Translations under genes and position numbers: made by a program | In this document: positions 10,741 through 21,420 of the stretch, piece after piece | Layout of the letters: every line of letters begins with the position of its first letter | Numbering within the stretch: position 1 is the stretch's first letter | NCBI GenBank assembly: GCA_921293015.1 | Contig: OV121098.1 | Coordinates: forward strand, 11,197,016-11,261,015 | Length of the DNA: 64,000 nt | Origin: Phorcus lineatus | Taxonomy: Eukaryota > Mollusca > Gastropoda > Trochida > Trochidae | Direction of reading: 5' to 3' | Notes under the pieces: model-generated | Seen by the model: the letters and a program-made list of their open reading frames with translations, nothing else | Databases searched by the model: none | What the model was told of the DNA's origin: nothing

Positions 10741-11688
10741 TGTCTATTAAGTTATATTCATGTATGTTTTGTTCACTCTATGTCATCATTTATGACTTTT
10801 GAGATAAATTTGACTTGATTTGACAAATGAAAACAACTCTTTAGCTAACACATACCTTTCTGTTTTCATTATTAGTATTTTATTTTCAAATAAAAATATC
10901 TTATTTATTTCAAAATTAATCTCCCTTTTGATCAGTGTAAGCTAGGGGAGCACTAATTAGGACTGTTCCATTTCAGCCAAGTGTCTAAGATATGGCTGGG
11001 ACATAGTCTTTTACCAGGCAATTACCGTAACAATGCAATCAGACGAAGCGTAACGTTGTTATTTGAATGAAGCCTTAGTGATTTGGGTTAATACACGTGT
11101 CAGTAGGTATTTAGTGGAGATCAAAGGAAACTTGTTACACAGTGTGCAACAAAGCGTATCTATCATTTCAACTGAACGACGGTTTTATCACTAAACGGTA
11201 CAGTTAAATCACTATAAGATATAGGTGATATGGAGGACAGGGCAATGTATTATTCGATACTGCAAAGAGTATTATCATATGCCTTTGACATCAAACATTA
11301 AATGTCTCTAGATATATAGTTTTTATCAACGCACAAAACAATTTTCTTAATGTATATAAATGTGTATTTGATTGTTTGATTTATTTTGATTATTATACAT
11401 ATCATTATGTATATTTATATATATAAATAAGTTAATGTGGCAGCTTTGCATAAGGCTAAAACAGATAGTGTTGTTGTACATGTTCGTGTTGTACAAGCAG
11501 ACCATTATCTTACTATATCACTATATCAAATAGCTAAGTTGACATAAAATAGAAAAATATTAGAGAAGTAACATCATTCATTGTTCGTCCCTAATTGTAA
11601 TATTAGGCATATTTGAACGGCTAGGACCTAACCTAAACTCAATACTCATAAAGTACACAAACTAAAATTTAAATAGAAAACAAATATA
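10741..11688. other. AT-rich interior, nothing recognised
   Basis: No supported gene, RNA or repeat boundary between the cysteine-rich ORF and the TTAA-flanked element. Confidence 0.45.
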
Positions 11689-11692
11689 TTAA

Positions 11693-13699
11693 CCCTTTAC
11701 ATACTGAAAATATTTTTATAAATTTGCTTCATATACCCAAGATTTATTTTGGCACCATGTCGCTTGAATACCACAGCTATTACGTGGCCTCACTACTAGA
11801 GAAAAATGCAAAATTTTGTAGATTTCTAAAAATGAATCAAAAGATGTTTTGTGTGAAAAATAAATGCATGTGGTGAAAACAATCGAAGAAACAGGTGAGT
11901 AATTTAATATATTAAGCTTTCTAAGTTCTGAAATATGTTTTTTTATTAGTAAGATGGGTTTTTTAAGAATAATTTTAGAAAATCATGTAGTTTGGAAAAA
12001 TTGTTGCAATAATTAAAATATGTTTAAATATAATCTTATTAATTGTTTTCTCAGGTAATATATATGTAAACAGTTCTTTGAAGAAACTAATCTTTACTAA
12101 GAAATAAATTATTTTATTTGGCCTGTTGAAGAAATTTATATCAGTTCATTTCAACGCCTTGAAATTAGAATGAGTGAATTAGAGCTCTTTCAAGTTTACG
12201 TACGTTTCCGCCTGAAAAAAAACAACAATGCTTTTTAATGTCGCTAAAACAATAAGAGAATGGTTGTAAATGTTCAACTTGCTATAAAAATCTTTTGTGT
12301 TGACAAATTCCGGAGGCACGGTCACTGCCAACGCGACATGTACTGTTTCAGGAACGAAGCTACAAGTGAATCGCGAGGGGAATTGAGTCCAATTGTGTAT
12401 CTTCATTGTTTACCAAAATTAGCGATAATACAATCGTATCTTCCTCAAATATATATCAATATGATCTGTATTTTCTAAACATGTATTCTAAAGCAATCGT
12501 TTATTTTATTCTAATATCGGGATTTAGGAAAACACAACCCGGAAGTAAACTACGCAGCTGATCAGAGCACGTGGTCGAAACGTTGTCAATACGACATATA
12601 ATTTAAGAAGTTATCTTGTTCCGATTTAAAACTATTTGTTTCGAGATTAAATGATATTTAATTGAGGAGACATTTAATGAAAACAAATATTCGATATTAC
12701 AATGAATGATACAAAAATAAGATAATCGTGATCACGATCGAGAGTAAATTTAAGATTGTTATTTTCGCATATTTTGGATTTTCATATTTATCTTGTAATA
12801 ATTCATAATTTATTGACAATTTCCATTTAAGATGATAAAATGTTATTATATTGTTCATAATGACTAAGAATAAACAGAAGATATAACTTTTAACGATAGC
12901 GTGTTTGGCCGAATTTACCATCAGGCGATTGTTGACTATCGCTTGTTATCAAGAAAATAGTATTTAGATAATTTCTCGTTTTGTCGAAAACTTTTCACTA
13001 TTTTCGACAAAAAACAAGTGACATACTTTGCAAGGAATGAAAATATATTGAAAATTAACAATATTTCACCGAAAAGTGTTGCAAATATTTAGATTTTTAT
13101 TTACACAGTTGTATTTTCGGTTTAATTTCAAACCACGTGCGCAGCTTGTTTTGACAGATATTTTGTTGGACCGTGACCTTCCAGTTAGGTTTGTTTAATT
13201 TGATCAAAAATACAGTTGATAATCTTTAGATCAAAATCTAAGACTGTAGAATATCGATTTTAATATGTTATAGGTTCGAGAAGCTATACTTTCAAAATAA
13301 TTTACACTCGATGAAAATGTAACATCACCTAGCATGTCAATGAAGTAGCGAAACATCGGCAAGTTTCAATTGAATTTTCTTTCAAACAGCTTGGATTAAT
13401 TCATCAACAAAACTATTTTTCCCAAAAATATAACGATTTTCAGTGAAGATAATTATATAATTTTACAGAATGTAATGAATTTATTATTGTTACTGCGTTA
13501 GTTATCTCGGACAGGTAAGTTTTGACGACAACTCGCCCTCGCGCTTAGATGCGCTATTGAGGATACGGCATTTCGTAAAAGCGCGCTTGTAAGCGTCACT
13601 GAGTGCCACGGTCTGTTATGCGAGCGCGCCTCAGTGCGTCACTGGGTTTGAGAAGCAACTTTTTCTTTGCGCTTATATGCGCTTGAAGTATGTAAAGGG
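11693..13699. mobile_element. 2.0-kb non-autonomous piggyBac-like element
   Basis: The ends are perfect inverted repeats, CCCTTTACATACT at 11693 and AGTATGTAAAGGG ending at 13699. Each is flanked by TTAA (11689-11692 and 13700-13703). A TTAA duplication with CCC...GGG ends is diagnostic of the piggyBac style. The right subterminal part (13530-13690) is GC-rich, with repeated GCGCTTA-ATGCGC words and short hairpins. No transposase frame is present. Confidence 0.75.
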
Positions 13700-13703
13700 T
13701 TAA

Positions 13704-15059
13704 CAAACATTACGATGTATAAAATATATAATGAATAATGTATATCCACTATAATTTTACCAAGAGGCAACGTGGATATATTTCAAACGTTAAGTAATAA
13801 ATGTCATTGCATTTTTGTATTATAACCGTCGCTTAGCTGTAAAGCTAAATGTTATTAAAGAATCGAAATGACTCCTACTCACCGTTTTATTTTGGATTTT
13901 TTTCTGCCTCCACTAAAAACTCCAAAAAAATAAACACTTACATAACCGTCTGTCTATCTTCAATAATATTTGTTACTATCAGCAATATGAACATTATTCT
14001 AAATGTTTAGTTATACACATGTTGAAAGGTAATGATCACCTACTCTCCCAAACGGCTCATATTTGAATAAAAAAGTGATTCTAAACTAGGACGGCAGTGT
14101 GGATCAATAACTGTCAACATATGTATAACTTAACTTGTAATAAACGCTTAGAGTAACAGCTTATTGAGCAGGAATAATCTTAGTTTCAAAAATAGTTTAT
14201 TTTGAAAACTGAGAGAAATTCCAAGTTGGAGTGCCAATACAGAGAAGTTGGGGATTATCAAGAGTCATTCTGTCTCTGAATAAAAAGGTAAGATGTGTAT
14301 TATTAATAAGAATATCGACTTAGTTTCATAATGTTTATTTTCCTCACTATTGACTCATTAGTTTGTAAACTATATAAGTATTGAGGCTAGGTAAGGTCCT
14401 AGACGTTCAACAATGCAAAGTATTAAAAATTTTGGACACCCGACTTTCAAAATATGATAAACGATGTAATTTGCAATTCCTTGTCTGATAACACTGTAGG
14501 ATACATTGGTAATTTGGTTATATACTACGTATCAGGTACGTTATTTCAATTTCAATTTCAAAAGAATATGTATTCATCAACATGGATCTCTATCAGAATG
14601 ATTTCAGCCTCGGTCAATAATTATCTATATTTTTTTAAGGAAAAAAACAAGGTATTGGCAAAATAGATTTGTACATTTCATATTTTTAACAACAATGTTA
14701 ATAAATATGTTTAAAACGAATGCATGTCGTTTAGTGTTTTCACTCTGTTTATATCGATTCAATTTTTGTTATGGTTGAACACTTAAAAAAAGCAGAAAAC
14801 AATACTTTTTCCAAATTTGTACTTTTGGGATATATAACGACAAAACTTAATTCAATTGCATTTTATATCCAATTGCTCGTAGACAATGACAAATACAAAC
14901 GAATCAAGTAATTAAGGATTCCAAGTTAGGATGTGTCCCATCTTAAGATATATATAAGATTTAAGAATGTCATATATAGTTTATCTATTTTGCAGACATA
15001 CAGCTTAAATTTCATATAAAAAATAATTAAAAGAGATTTTTAAAAATGTATGAAATCAA
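13704..15059. other. AT-rich interior, nothing recognised
   Basis: No open frame worth calling and no clear repeat boundary up to the right subterminal array. Confidence 0.45.
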
Positions 15060-15455
15060 ATATTTCATACATATTAAAATGATATTTACAAAGATTTCAT
15101 ACAGGATAACGATGATATTTACAAGATATAAAACAGAATAAAAATAATATTTACAATATTTAATAAAGATTAAAGATGTTTTTTACAATATTTAAAAAAG
15201 ATTAAAGATGCTATTTACAATATTTAAAAAAGATTAAAGATGCTATTTACAATATTTAAAAAAGATTAAAGATGATATTTACAAACATTTAAAAATATTT
15301 AAAAATATTTAAAAATATTTAAAAATATTTAAAAATATTTACAAATATTTACAAACATTTACAACGGATTAAACATGATATTTACAAAATGTAAATATCT
15401 ATTAAAGATGATATTTAATCTTTTGTAAATGTTTGTAAATATATTAAATATCTTC
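15060..15455. repeat. Right subterminal array of the CACTG element
   Basis: A 32-bp unit (ATTTAAAAAAGATTAAAGATG...) is repeated about three times at 15150-15280. A 10-bp AAAAATATTT unit follows, repeated about six times at 15285-15345. Shared words with the left array (GATATTTAC, TAAATATC in inverse) match the expected inverted symmetry. Confidence 0.75.
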
Positions 15456-15471
15456 TTTTCACCCAGTGTAG

Positions 15472-16389
15472 GTGTTTATCTTCAAAAAGATTGCTTTTGG
15501 AAAAGACAAATCGAAGAAATAGTAAAAACTGTAAGTCCTATGATTAATTGTCTTAAAAGTTTTAAATATAGATTAACTAGACAAACACTCGAATGTATGT
15601 ATACCTATTACATACTTCCACATTTTGATTATTGCTGTCATTTATGGGATAATTGTACAAAGGAACAATCAATATTACTTGAAAGTTTACAATTAATTAA
15701 GAACCATTTGTGGAGCAGTGAGAGGGACAAGCCATGATAAAATTTACAAAGAAACTAATTTTATACCATTAGCAAAATGTAGAGAAAATAAAAAATTATC
15801 TCTATTCTACAAAATGATAAATAACCTCACTCCAAACTACCTATCGGATCTAATTCCCCAAAATGTTTCGGATATAAGTTTATACAATCTTAGAAATACT
15901 CTTAGTGTACGAATAATCCGCTGTCATACACAGACGTATGCACGCTCCTTTTTACCAGATACTATACGTTTATGGAATAATTTACCAACCGAAATAATTA
16001 AATCACAAACAATTAACTCCTTTAAAACTCAATTACGGACCAAACAAGATAATGTTTTCTTCGACAATAACTTTGGAACTAGATTATGCCAAAGTATCCA
16101 TGCTCGTCTCAGATTGGGTTGTAGTGACTTAAACGCCGATAAATTCGACAGGCATATTTCAAACAATTCAAATTGTTCATGTGGACATCCATGGGAAGAT
16201 TCTCTCCACTACTTCCTTTTTTGCCCTAATTATGATTCCATAAGATTTGATAAATTTTTCTACAGACATGGTTTTGAATTATATACCATTCTACATGGTA
16301 ATCAATATTTAAGTAAATTACGTAACCAGAATATTCTTGAATCTGTTCATACTTTTATACAAGATTCTAAACGTTTCAGGTTATTATAA
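15472..16389 (+). pseudogene. LINE A, 3' part: C-terminal region of the LINE polyprotein
   Basis: The frame continues the protein broken at 3958 and aligns with LINE B from the YLQKDCFW region onward (for example FDYCCHLWDNCTKEQ). One frameshift near 15700 separates the first 75 codons from the rest. The C-terminus keeps a Cys/His motif (CSCGHPWEDSLHYFLFC), typical of the end of Jockey-like LINE ORF2. The 3'UTR runs to about 16629, ending ATAAAATATGTTTAAATC, like LINE B. Confidence 0.85.
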
Positions 16390-17475
16390 AATGCCACAAA
16401 ACTCCTATTTTCAATATATTTAATGATCTTGTACCGCTTATTACTGTCTGCTTTTTCTTTGTTGGCCTATGTGGAAATATTACTTTAATTACTTTGTAAA
16501 TTTTGATTTGTATTATCAATGATTGTATTTTGTCATATTTAATGGAGCGGCACTTACATAAGCTCAAAGCTTGTTGTGCCAATCCATATTCATGTAATTT
16601 ACTTTTCATGAATAAAATATGTTTAAATCATAATCCCCGGGGGTAGAGGGTTGGGGGGTCGGGTGAATGGTCAACCTTTGCACACTTCTAAGTTCTAAAT
16701 GTATAACAGTATGTCATTTATCAAATGCAACTGCAAATGTTTCTGTTTCTACAGTTAATTTATTTACCTGCCCCCACTCAGAAAAATACTTAATTTTAAA
16801 TTTAAAAATAGAGATGCATTCCTCGAAATTCCTTCACTATAACTTTTCAATTTTTTAAAAACGTCTTTTGGACGAAGAAAATGCCAAATCAAAAGCAAAT
16901 ATTGTCACTATAATGCATCTTAATCACTATCCTCCTCGGGTCGCAGACATTGCTAAATTTCCGACCAAACATGAGCGTATTTATCATGATAGTCAACACC
17001 AACGATCATTTTGCGTTCATCCCAGCTCGGCTTTTCTCGGGTTCATTCAGAAAAGGCTCGAATCCCGAGATACAAAGGTTAGATGTGATGTTTTGAATGT
17101 CAATTCAACAGTTGCCGAAGTCTTTCCAGCCTCGATTCTTATTGGCTGGCACAGTCTGGCGGTCAAGGCCGTCTGACGCGGCTCTTACGGAGCCGTGGTC
17201 AGATCAAGAAACGCAGAGAGGTACGAGCGATTAGTTTCGGACTGATTTCAATGAGATTGAGACTTGATTAAACCAAACTTTGACAGAGTCGGTAAAGTTG
17301 TGATGATATATTAAACTATCAAGAATCATGACACTGAATCTGAGAATAAAAAATCTTGATTTGTTGTCAGTATCTTGCTGGTAATTGTTGACCTAGAAAT
17401 TATCAATTTCCCCTCTATAAAGGTCTTTGCAAAAATATAACTGTTATACAATACAATATATCATGACTTGTATTG
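16390..17475. other. LINE A 3'UTR, then region without a supported gene
   Basis: Up to about 16629 this is the LINE tail. Beyond it, the only longer frame (16868-17176) does not resemble a protein family, and I leave it uncalled. Confidence 0.45.
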
Positions 17476-17916
17476 CAGGGCTCCAGATAAGATGCGTATC
17501 TGCGTAAAATACGCACACGCAATTCAGATATATGCATTAAAAATGAAATCAATGAGTGACAGATACGCACAACTTTCCCAGCATACGAGTTAGATATTGT
17601 TTACATGAGTGATTGTCACTTGCCAAAATAAAGTTTCATTTGTACATGTTTGATCTTTACATCTCGAGTAGTAGCCAACTTGACGGCAACCTGTATGAAA
17701 ACAAAGAATTCCAAGTTTTATATTCCATCAAATATATTCCATCGTGTGGAAAATATAATCAACGACTAGCATCGAAAAAGATGCTAAATTTGAATGAGGA
17801 TCTGAAAACGATAAACCCTAAATACTCCTGATTATTTTCCTGTGATAATTTTACTCCTAAATTTTTATTTTGAGGAGTGAATTACCCCTGAGTCTAAATA
17901 ATTATCTGGAGCCCTG
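17476..17916. mobile_element. hAT-like MITE (CAGGGCTCCAGATAA family), copy 1
   Basis: The ends are inverted repeats CAGGGCTCCAGATAA and TTATCTGGAGCCCTG. TATTG is repeated on both sides (17471-17475 and 17917-17921). A second copy lies at 57361-57788. CAGGG ends and a 5-bp TSD suggest a hAT-derived element. No coding capacity. Confidence 0.85.
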
Positions 17917-18145
17917 TATTGTATAGCATTGTATCTTTCTATTAAACTGTATGTTTTTATGTTACATGGGATCATCAAATATCTGCATCATCACAACTCG
18001 TTTTTTAAATTTTTTTTTTTTTAAACTTTATTTATTCATCACAACTCTTGTAACGTTTGTGTTAGACACATTGGTTCAAGGCAGGTCTCTGCATATATCA
18101 ATTATCAAATATCAATCGTAACTGCAAGTGCGTAAAGTTACCAAC

Positions 18146-18446
18146 CTGTGACATTGAAGTAGTTGGTGAGCACAATAGCAGGATCTGTTGTATATGAAGT
18201 GTTGAATGTAAAAACCTCTTCACCGTCTACTGTTTTAATATACATGCTAGCCACATCGTTGTAGTATTTTGGAACTCGATCCCAAGTTGGTTGAGACATT
18301 GTCACGGATAGGTTGAATCTTACATTGTCCATTACATCTAAAACGCGGACGTCATTGAAAGTCGCATTTCCATACACCGCCTTCTTATGAATAACTCTGT
18401 CATAAGTGTTTGCATGGGTTATTGCCTCGCTACTGTCCATTCGTAC
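18146..18446 (-). CDS. Host gene exon C (minus strand), unrecognised extracellular-type protein
   Basis: The exon begins after a strong acceptor (TTATTTCAG) and continues in frame with exon B (phase 0). It encodes about 100 residues with four N-glycosylation sequons (NATF, NLSV, NTSY, NVTG), alternating hydrophobic residues and few cysteines, as in a beta-sandwich ectodomain. The donor is CACAG|GTTGGT after 18146; a second candidate GT lies 4 bases downstream. It follows exon B across a 13.9-kb intron of transposons. I do not recognise the family. Secreted or membrane ectodomain is inferred from the sequons only. Confidence 0.7.
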
Positions 18447-18761
18447 CTGAAATAAGAAAAAGAGTGACTGGCTCTGTAACTCATCATTCTAAAATAATAT
18501 ATAGTTTGAGGCAAAATTTACATTAAAAAACTTTTCCAGACGCAGTTATCAAAGGTTTAACATGACTACAGTTTGAATTTCACATTTGCACAAAAGTCAG
18601 CCATCTTTCTTTTCTTGATTATGAAAATATTACTGTTTAGTGTGTATGTATTCCCTATATTACAGTTGACAAATTAACATCATATAACACCCATTTGCCA
18701 AGATGGTCATGTTAGTACACAAGATTTGAGCTTTATCTGCTTTTTGTTCTACTTTGGTATA

Positions 18762-19489
18762 CAGTGCTGCAGCCAGGATTTCAGTGGCAGGGGCCAATTG
18801 GCCCCCAACTTTTGTAATATCGGCCAATTAGAGACCTTCCGAAAACTAGCTCTAGTAAACACTTCAACAAGCATAAAAAATTATAAATACTTGTGAATAA
18901 ACTTCGTTTTGGCCACGTGACGGTCACGTTGCTCTGCAGTTTCCGTTTCGTCTGCTTGGACAGCTTCGCGATTTTCATCCTTTCGGTATGCACCTCAACA
19001 GTTGCATCATCCTTTTCTGTTACTTCATCTGCTTCATTTGTTTGACTTTCAAGTATTATTTTCTTCTTTTGATTAGAAAAATAATCTGTTAATTCTTTTT
19101 GACACGTTGCATCGAATAATTGAATCTGAAACTACGACAAACTCCATGTAAAATTGTGACCTAGAGGCTCTCACGACGAAAAAGCTCCGTACATCGCACA
19201 TAGTAATGGTTTTCAATGCAAATACATGTATTAGCACAATACAGAGTTTACGAAACTTTGTTTCCGGCTTAGATTATACGATCGTTTGGTAGTTTTTGTA
19301 ATCAGAAGTTGTCGACTTCGTTTCAATTTGAATTGAAAGATTGAAAGATGATAGCGCGTATGATATAAAAAAAAATGCGTAGTAAATTATTAAATTGCGC
19401 CAATGGTTGCGCATACGTTTATAAATAAAGCGCCAAGGTAAGTTCATTTAGCGGGATTCCCGCAATTACGCAGCCTGGCTGCAGCACTG
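18762..19489. mobile_element. hAT-like non-autonomous element (CAGTGCTGCAGCCAGG ends)
   Basis: The ends are 16-bp inverted repeats, CAGTGCTGCAGCCAGG and CCTGGCTGCAGCACTG. The flanking 8-mers TTGGTATA and ACGGTATA match at six of eight positions, consistent with a decayed 8-bp hAT duplication. A 70-codon minus-strand frame (18781-18993) is not supported as a gene. Confidence 0.7.
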
Positions 19490-19854
19490 ACGGTATACCA
19501 TAAATAGTTTCAAAGGGACCCTATTTGGGCCTATCTGCAAAGAGAGCCTTATAGCTTATAGAAGCAGATGGATGGGCAGACAAAGGATACTCCTTTTTTT
19601 TAACCATGATTACACTATAGCACACCCTTTTTTATTGTTTAATATTTTATTTTTCATGCGCTTATCAAAGTGAAAACACGACACTCAGTTAATGTTTCTT
19701 TGAGTGGCATTTTAGATGTTGGTATGACGAAGAAAATAGGAAATTTATGGATTAACAACTTCTTTATTGCAAAGAGATGCGACGTTTCGGTGTAGATACT
19801 TACACCGTTATCAAGCAAGTGATACTCAAGGTTACAGCACTGTGATTATGTTAA

Positions 19855-19947
19855 GGTTAGACACCGCATCGAGGGAATTACGGAATATAACCCGAGATGA
19901 AATCGAGGCTTTTATTCCGTAATTCCCGATGACAAGATGTCTAAACC
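19855..19947. repeat. Palindrome P2
   Basis: The arms GGTTAGACA...GGGAATTACGGAATA and its reverse complement lie at 19855-19894 and 19905-19947. The centre, CCGAGATGAAATCGAGG, again carries CGAG. It lies at the left edge of the element nested in the Penelope arm. Confidence 0.75.
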
Positions 19948-19949
19948 AC

Positions 19950-20554
19950 TTACACCACGTGGGTTTGTTTATTGATAGGTATAATAACATTTTCTAACAA
20001 TTAGGATCAATTTAAATAGTTTTAAATTAAAACGTTCCACATAACCTCCCTAGGGTATTTTGACATAACCTTTCCGTATGGCATCTGATCAATATTTAAT
20101 ATCAATATAGATGTAATGATAATCCAAGAATATGAGTTACAAAACATCATCTTTTCTCATATTGAATTTTTTACAGATTTCAATATCTCAATTGTGTTTC
20201 ATATCTTAATCGCAAAATACATGTCCAACGGTTTTGTACTAGGTAAAAATTATTACCTCTTGGTTCAGTTCAACATAAGTTATTGCACACACAATGACTT
20301 TATTTCATTTTTTTAAGAACTGAACATCTACCCAATATTTGATAATGACAGTGGTATGATCAACGTTACACACTTACTTTCACCAAATGATTAATATACT
20401 AAATGTTTATTGGAAAATGTAGACGAAAACACAAAACGGGTCAACCAAACGCAACGCCCATGAGTTGCACGTTCACTCAGAGCATGCGCGTCTCGCACGA
20501 CCAGGTATTCAATGTTCTAAGCGATAGCCTTTCATTGCTGTTGTTTGAAGCGAC
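19950..20554. other. Nested element body, nothing coding supported
   Basis: TTACACCACGTGGGTTTG near 19950 resembles, in reverse complement, the sequence ending at about 24838 (CCCCAGTGGTGTAA), so these may be the element's terminal repeats. Short frames are not supported. Confidence 0.35.
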
Positions 20555-20711
20555 ATGGATCTTTCACAATCTGACGATGACTTAATAGAGGCCTCGCAAG
20601 AATATACTCAAGAACAAAGATCAACTCATAATGGAGCGAACAGGTCACAGCTCTGCAACAGGTATTTACCAATCATTCTTAATGCACCTCCAACGGCTTG
20701 CATTAAAATCT
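20555..20711 (+). CDS. Short acidic ORF, possible N-terminal exon of a transposon protein
   Basis: An ATG at 20555 opens 51 codons starting MDLSQSDDDLIEASQEYTQ. Acidic starts of this kind are common in mollusc proteins of Crypton/tyrosine-recombinase type, but nothing diagnostic is visible. A donor-like CAG|GTATTT at 661/662 and an acceptor (TTTTCAG) ending near 20870 exist. Their phases do not give an open frame into 20796-21038, so splicing as drawn fails. This is kept as a weak call. Confidence 0.2.
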
Positions 20712-21247
20712 AAATAATGGAAACACATTTTTCGGAAGTGTGTTCTTTACACGTTTAACAATCTGAACAATTTTGTCAAAAAGATAAACAACCGTGTGAC
20801 TACCCGGACTGATATCCATGTTGAAAAATGTAGAGTTTCAATCTTTAATGTGATTCAACTGTACTTTTCAGGCTTAAGTGAAGAGCAGATGAAAGCCGTC
20901 AGTGAAGTTCTTGACGGCACCAATCCAAACTCCACGGAGCAACAACCAACGACAGCCCCGAGAAAACTGAAGGCATCGACTCGGATAATGACGAAGCGCG
21001 TCGCCAAGTTGTCATTAAACCTTGTGTTGTTAATCTAAAAATGTAATTAATTGTTACAGAAAATGGACATGACTATCAATGTTTGTCTGAATAAAATTTT
21101 GGACTTGTTTTTGTGGAAGTAATTACATGGACTGATGTACAAAGTCATCGATGTTTCTTCAGAATAATCAAATGAGGTTATTTGTGACAATGGGTAGTTA
21201 TTTGAGGTAGGTTATTTAAAATATGAACAATAAAAAAAAATTCTCTC

Positions 21248-21368
21248 GGATGGAATTTTCAAATATTGACTAGAGGCAAAGCCGAGAGGCAATATTTGAA
21301 AATTCCCGATGTATAATTTTTGAGGGAAGATACCAAGTCCAAGGCGAAGCCGAGGACGTAAGGTATCT
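21248..21368. repeat. Double palindrome P3
   Basis: The first palindrome has arms 21248-21278 and 21281-21311 around GGCAAAGCC. The second is GATACC...GGTATC at about 21329-21367 around AAGGCGAAGCCGAGG. Both hinges are of the CTCGGCTT(T/C)GCC type. The DNA is just upstream of the LINE B target site. Confidence 0.7.
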
Positions 21369-21420
21369 GATAGAGAATAACTTCTAAAATGAATATCCAC
21401 CTCAAATAGCTACTTCATGT

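Larger units (their letters stand above)
3959..15468. mobile_element. 11.5-kb CACTG-ended DNA transposon (CMC/EnSpm-like) inserted in LINE A
   Basis: Both ends begin CACTG (left CACTGCATGAAAAAATGATA, right in reverse complement CACTGGGTGAAAAGAAGATA) and stay similar for about 30 bp. They are flanked by the 3-bp duplication TAG (3956-3958 and 15469-15471). Removing the element plus one TAG rejoins the LINE reading frame exactly. Long AT-rich subterminal repeat arrays lie inside both ends, as in CACTA-type elements. CACTR termini and a 3-bp TSD fit the CACTA/EnSpm group. I see no transposase, so it is non-autonomous, or its gene is heavily decayed or split by introns. It has itself received insertions at about 4325-5215, 7188 and 11693. 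Confidence 0.8.

Noticed and set aside
16868..17176. 102-codon plus-strand frame
   Set aside because: No ATG in a good context, no domain, no splice support.
20796..21038. Second exon for the ORF at 20555
   Set aside because: The acceptor is good but intron phases do not give an open frame, and no domain is visible.
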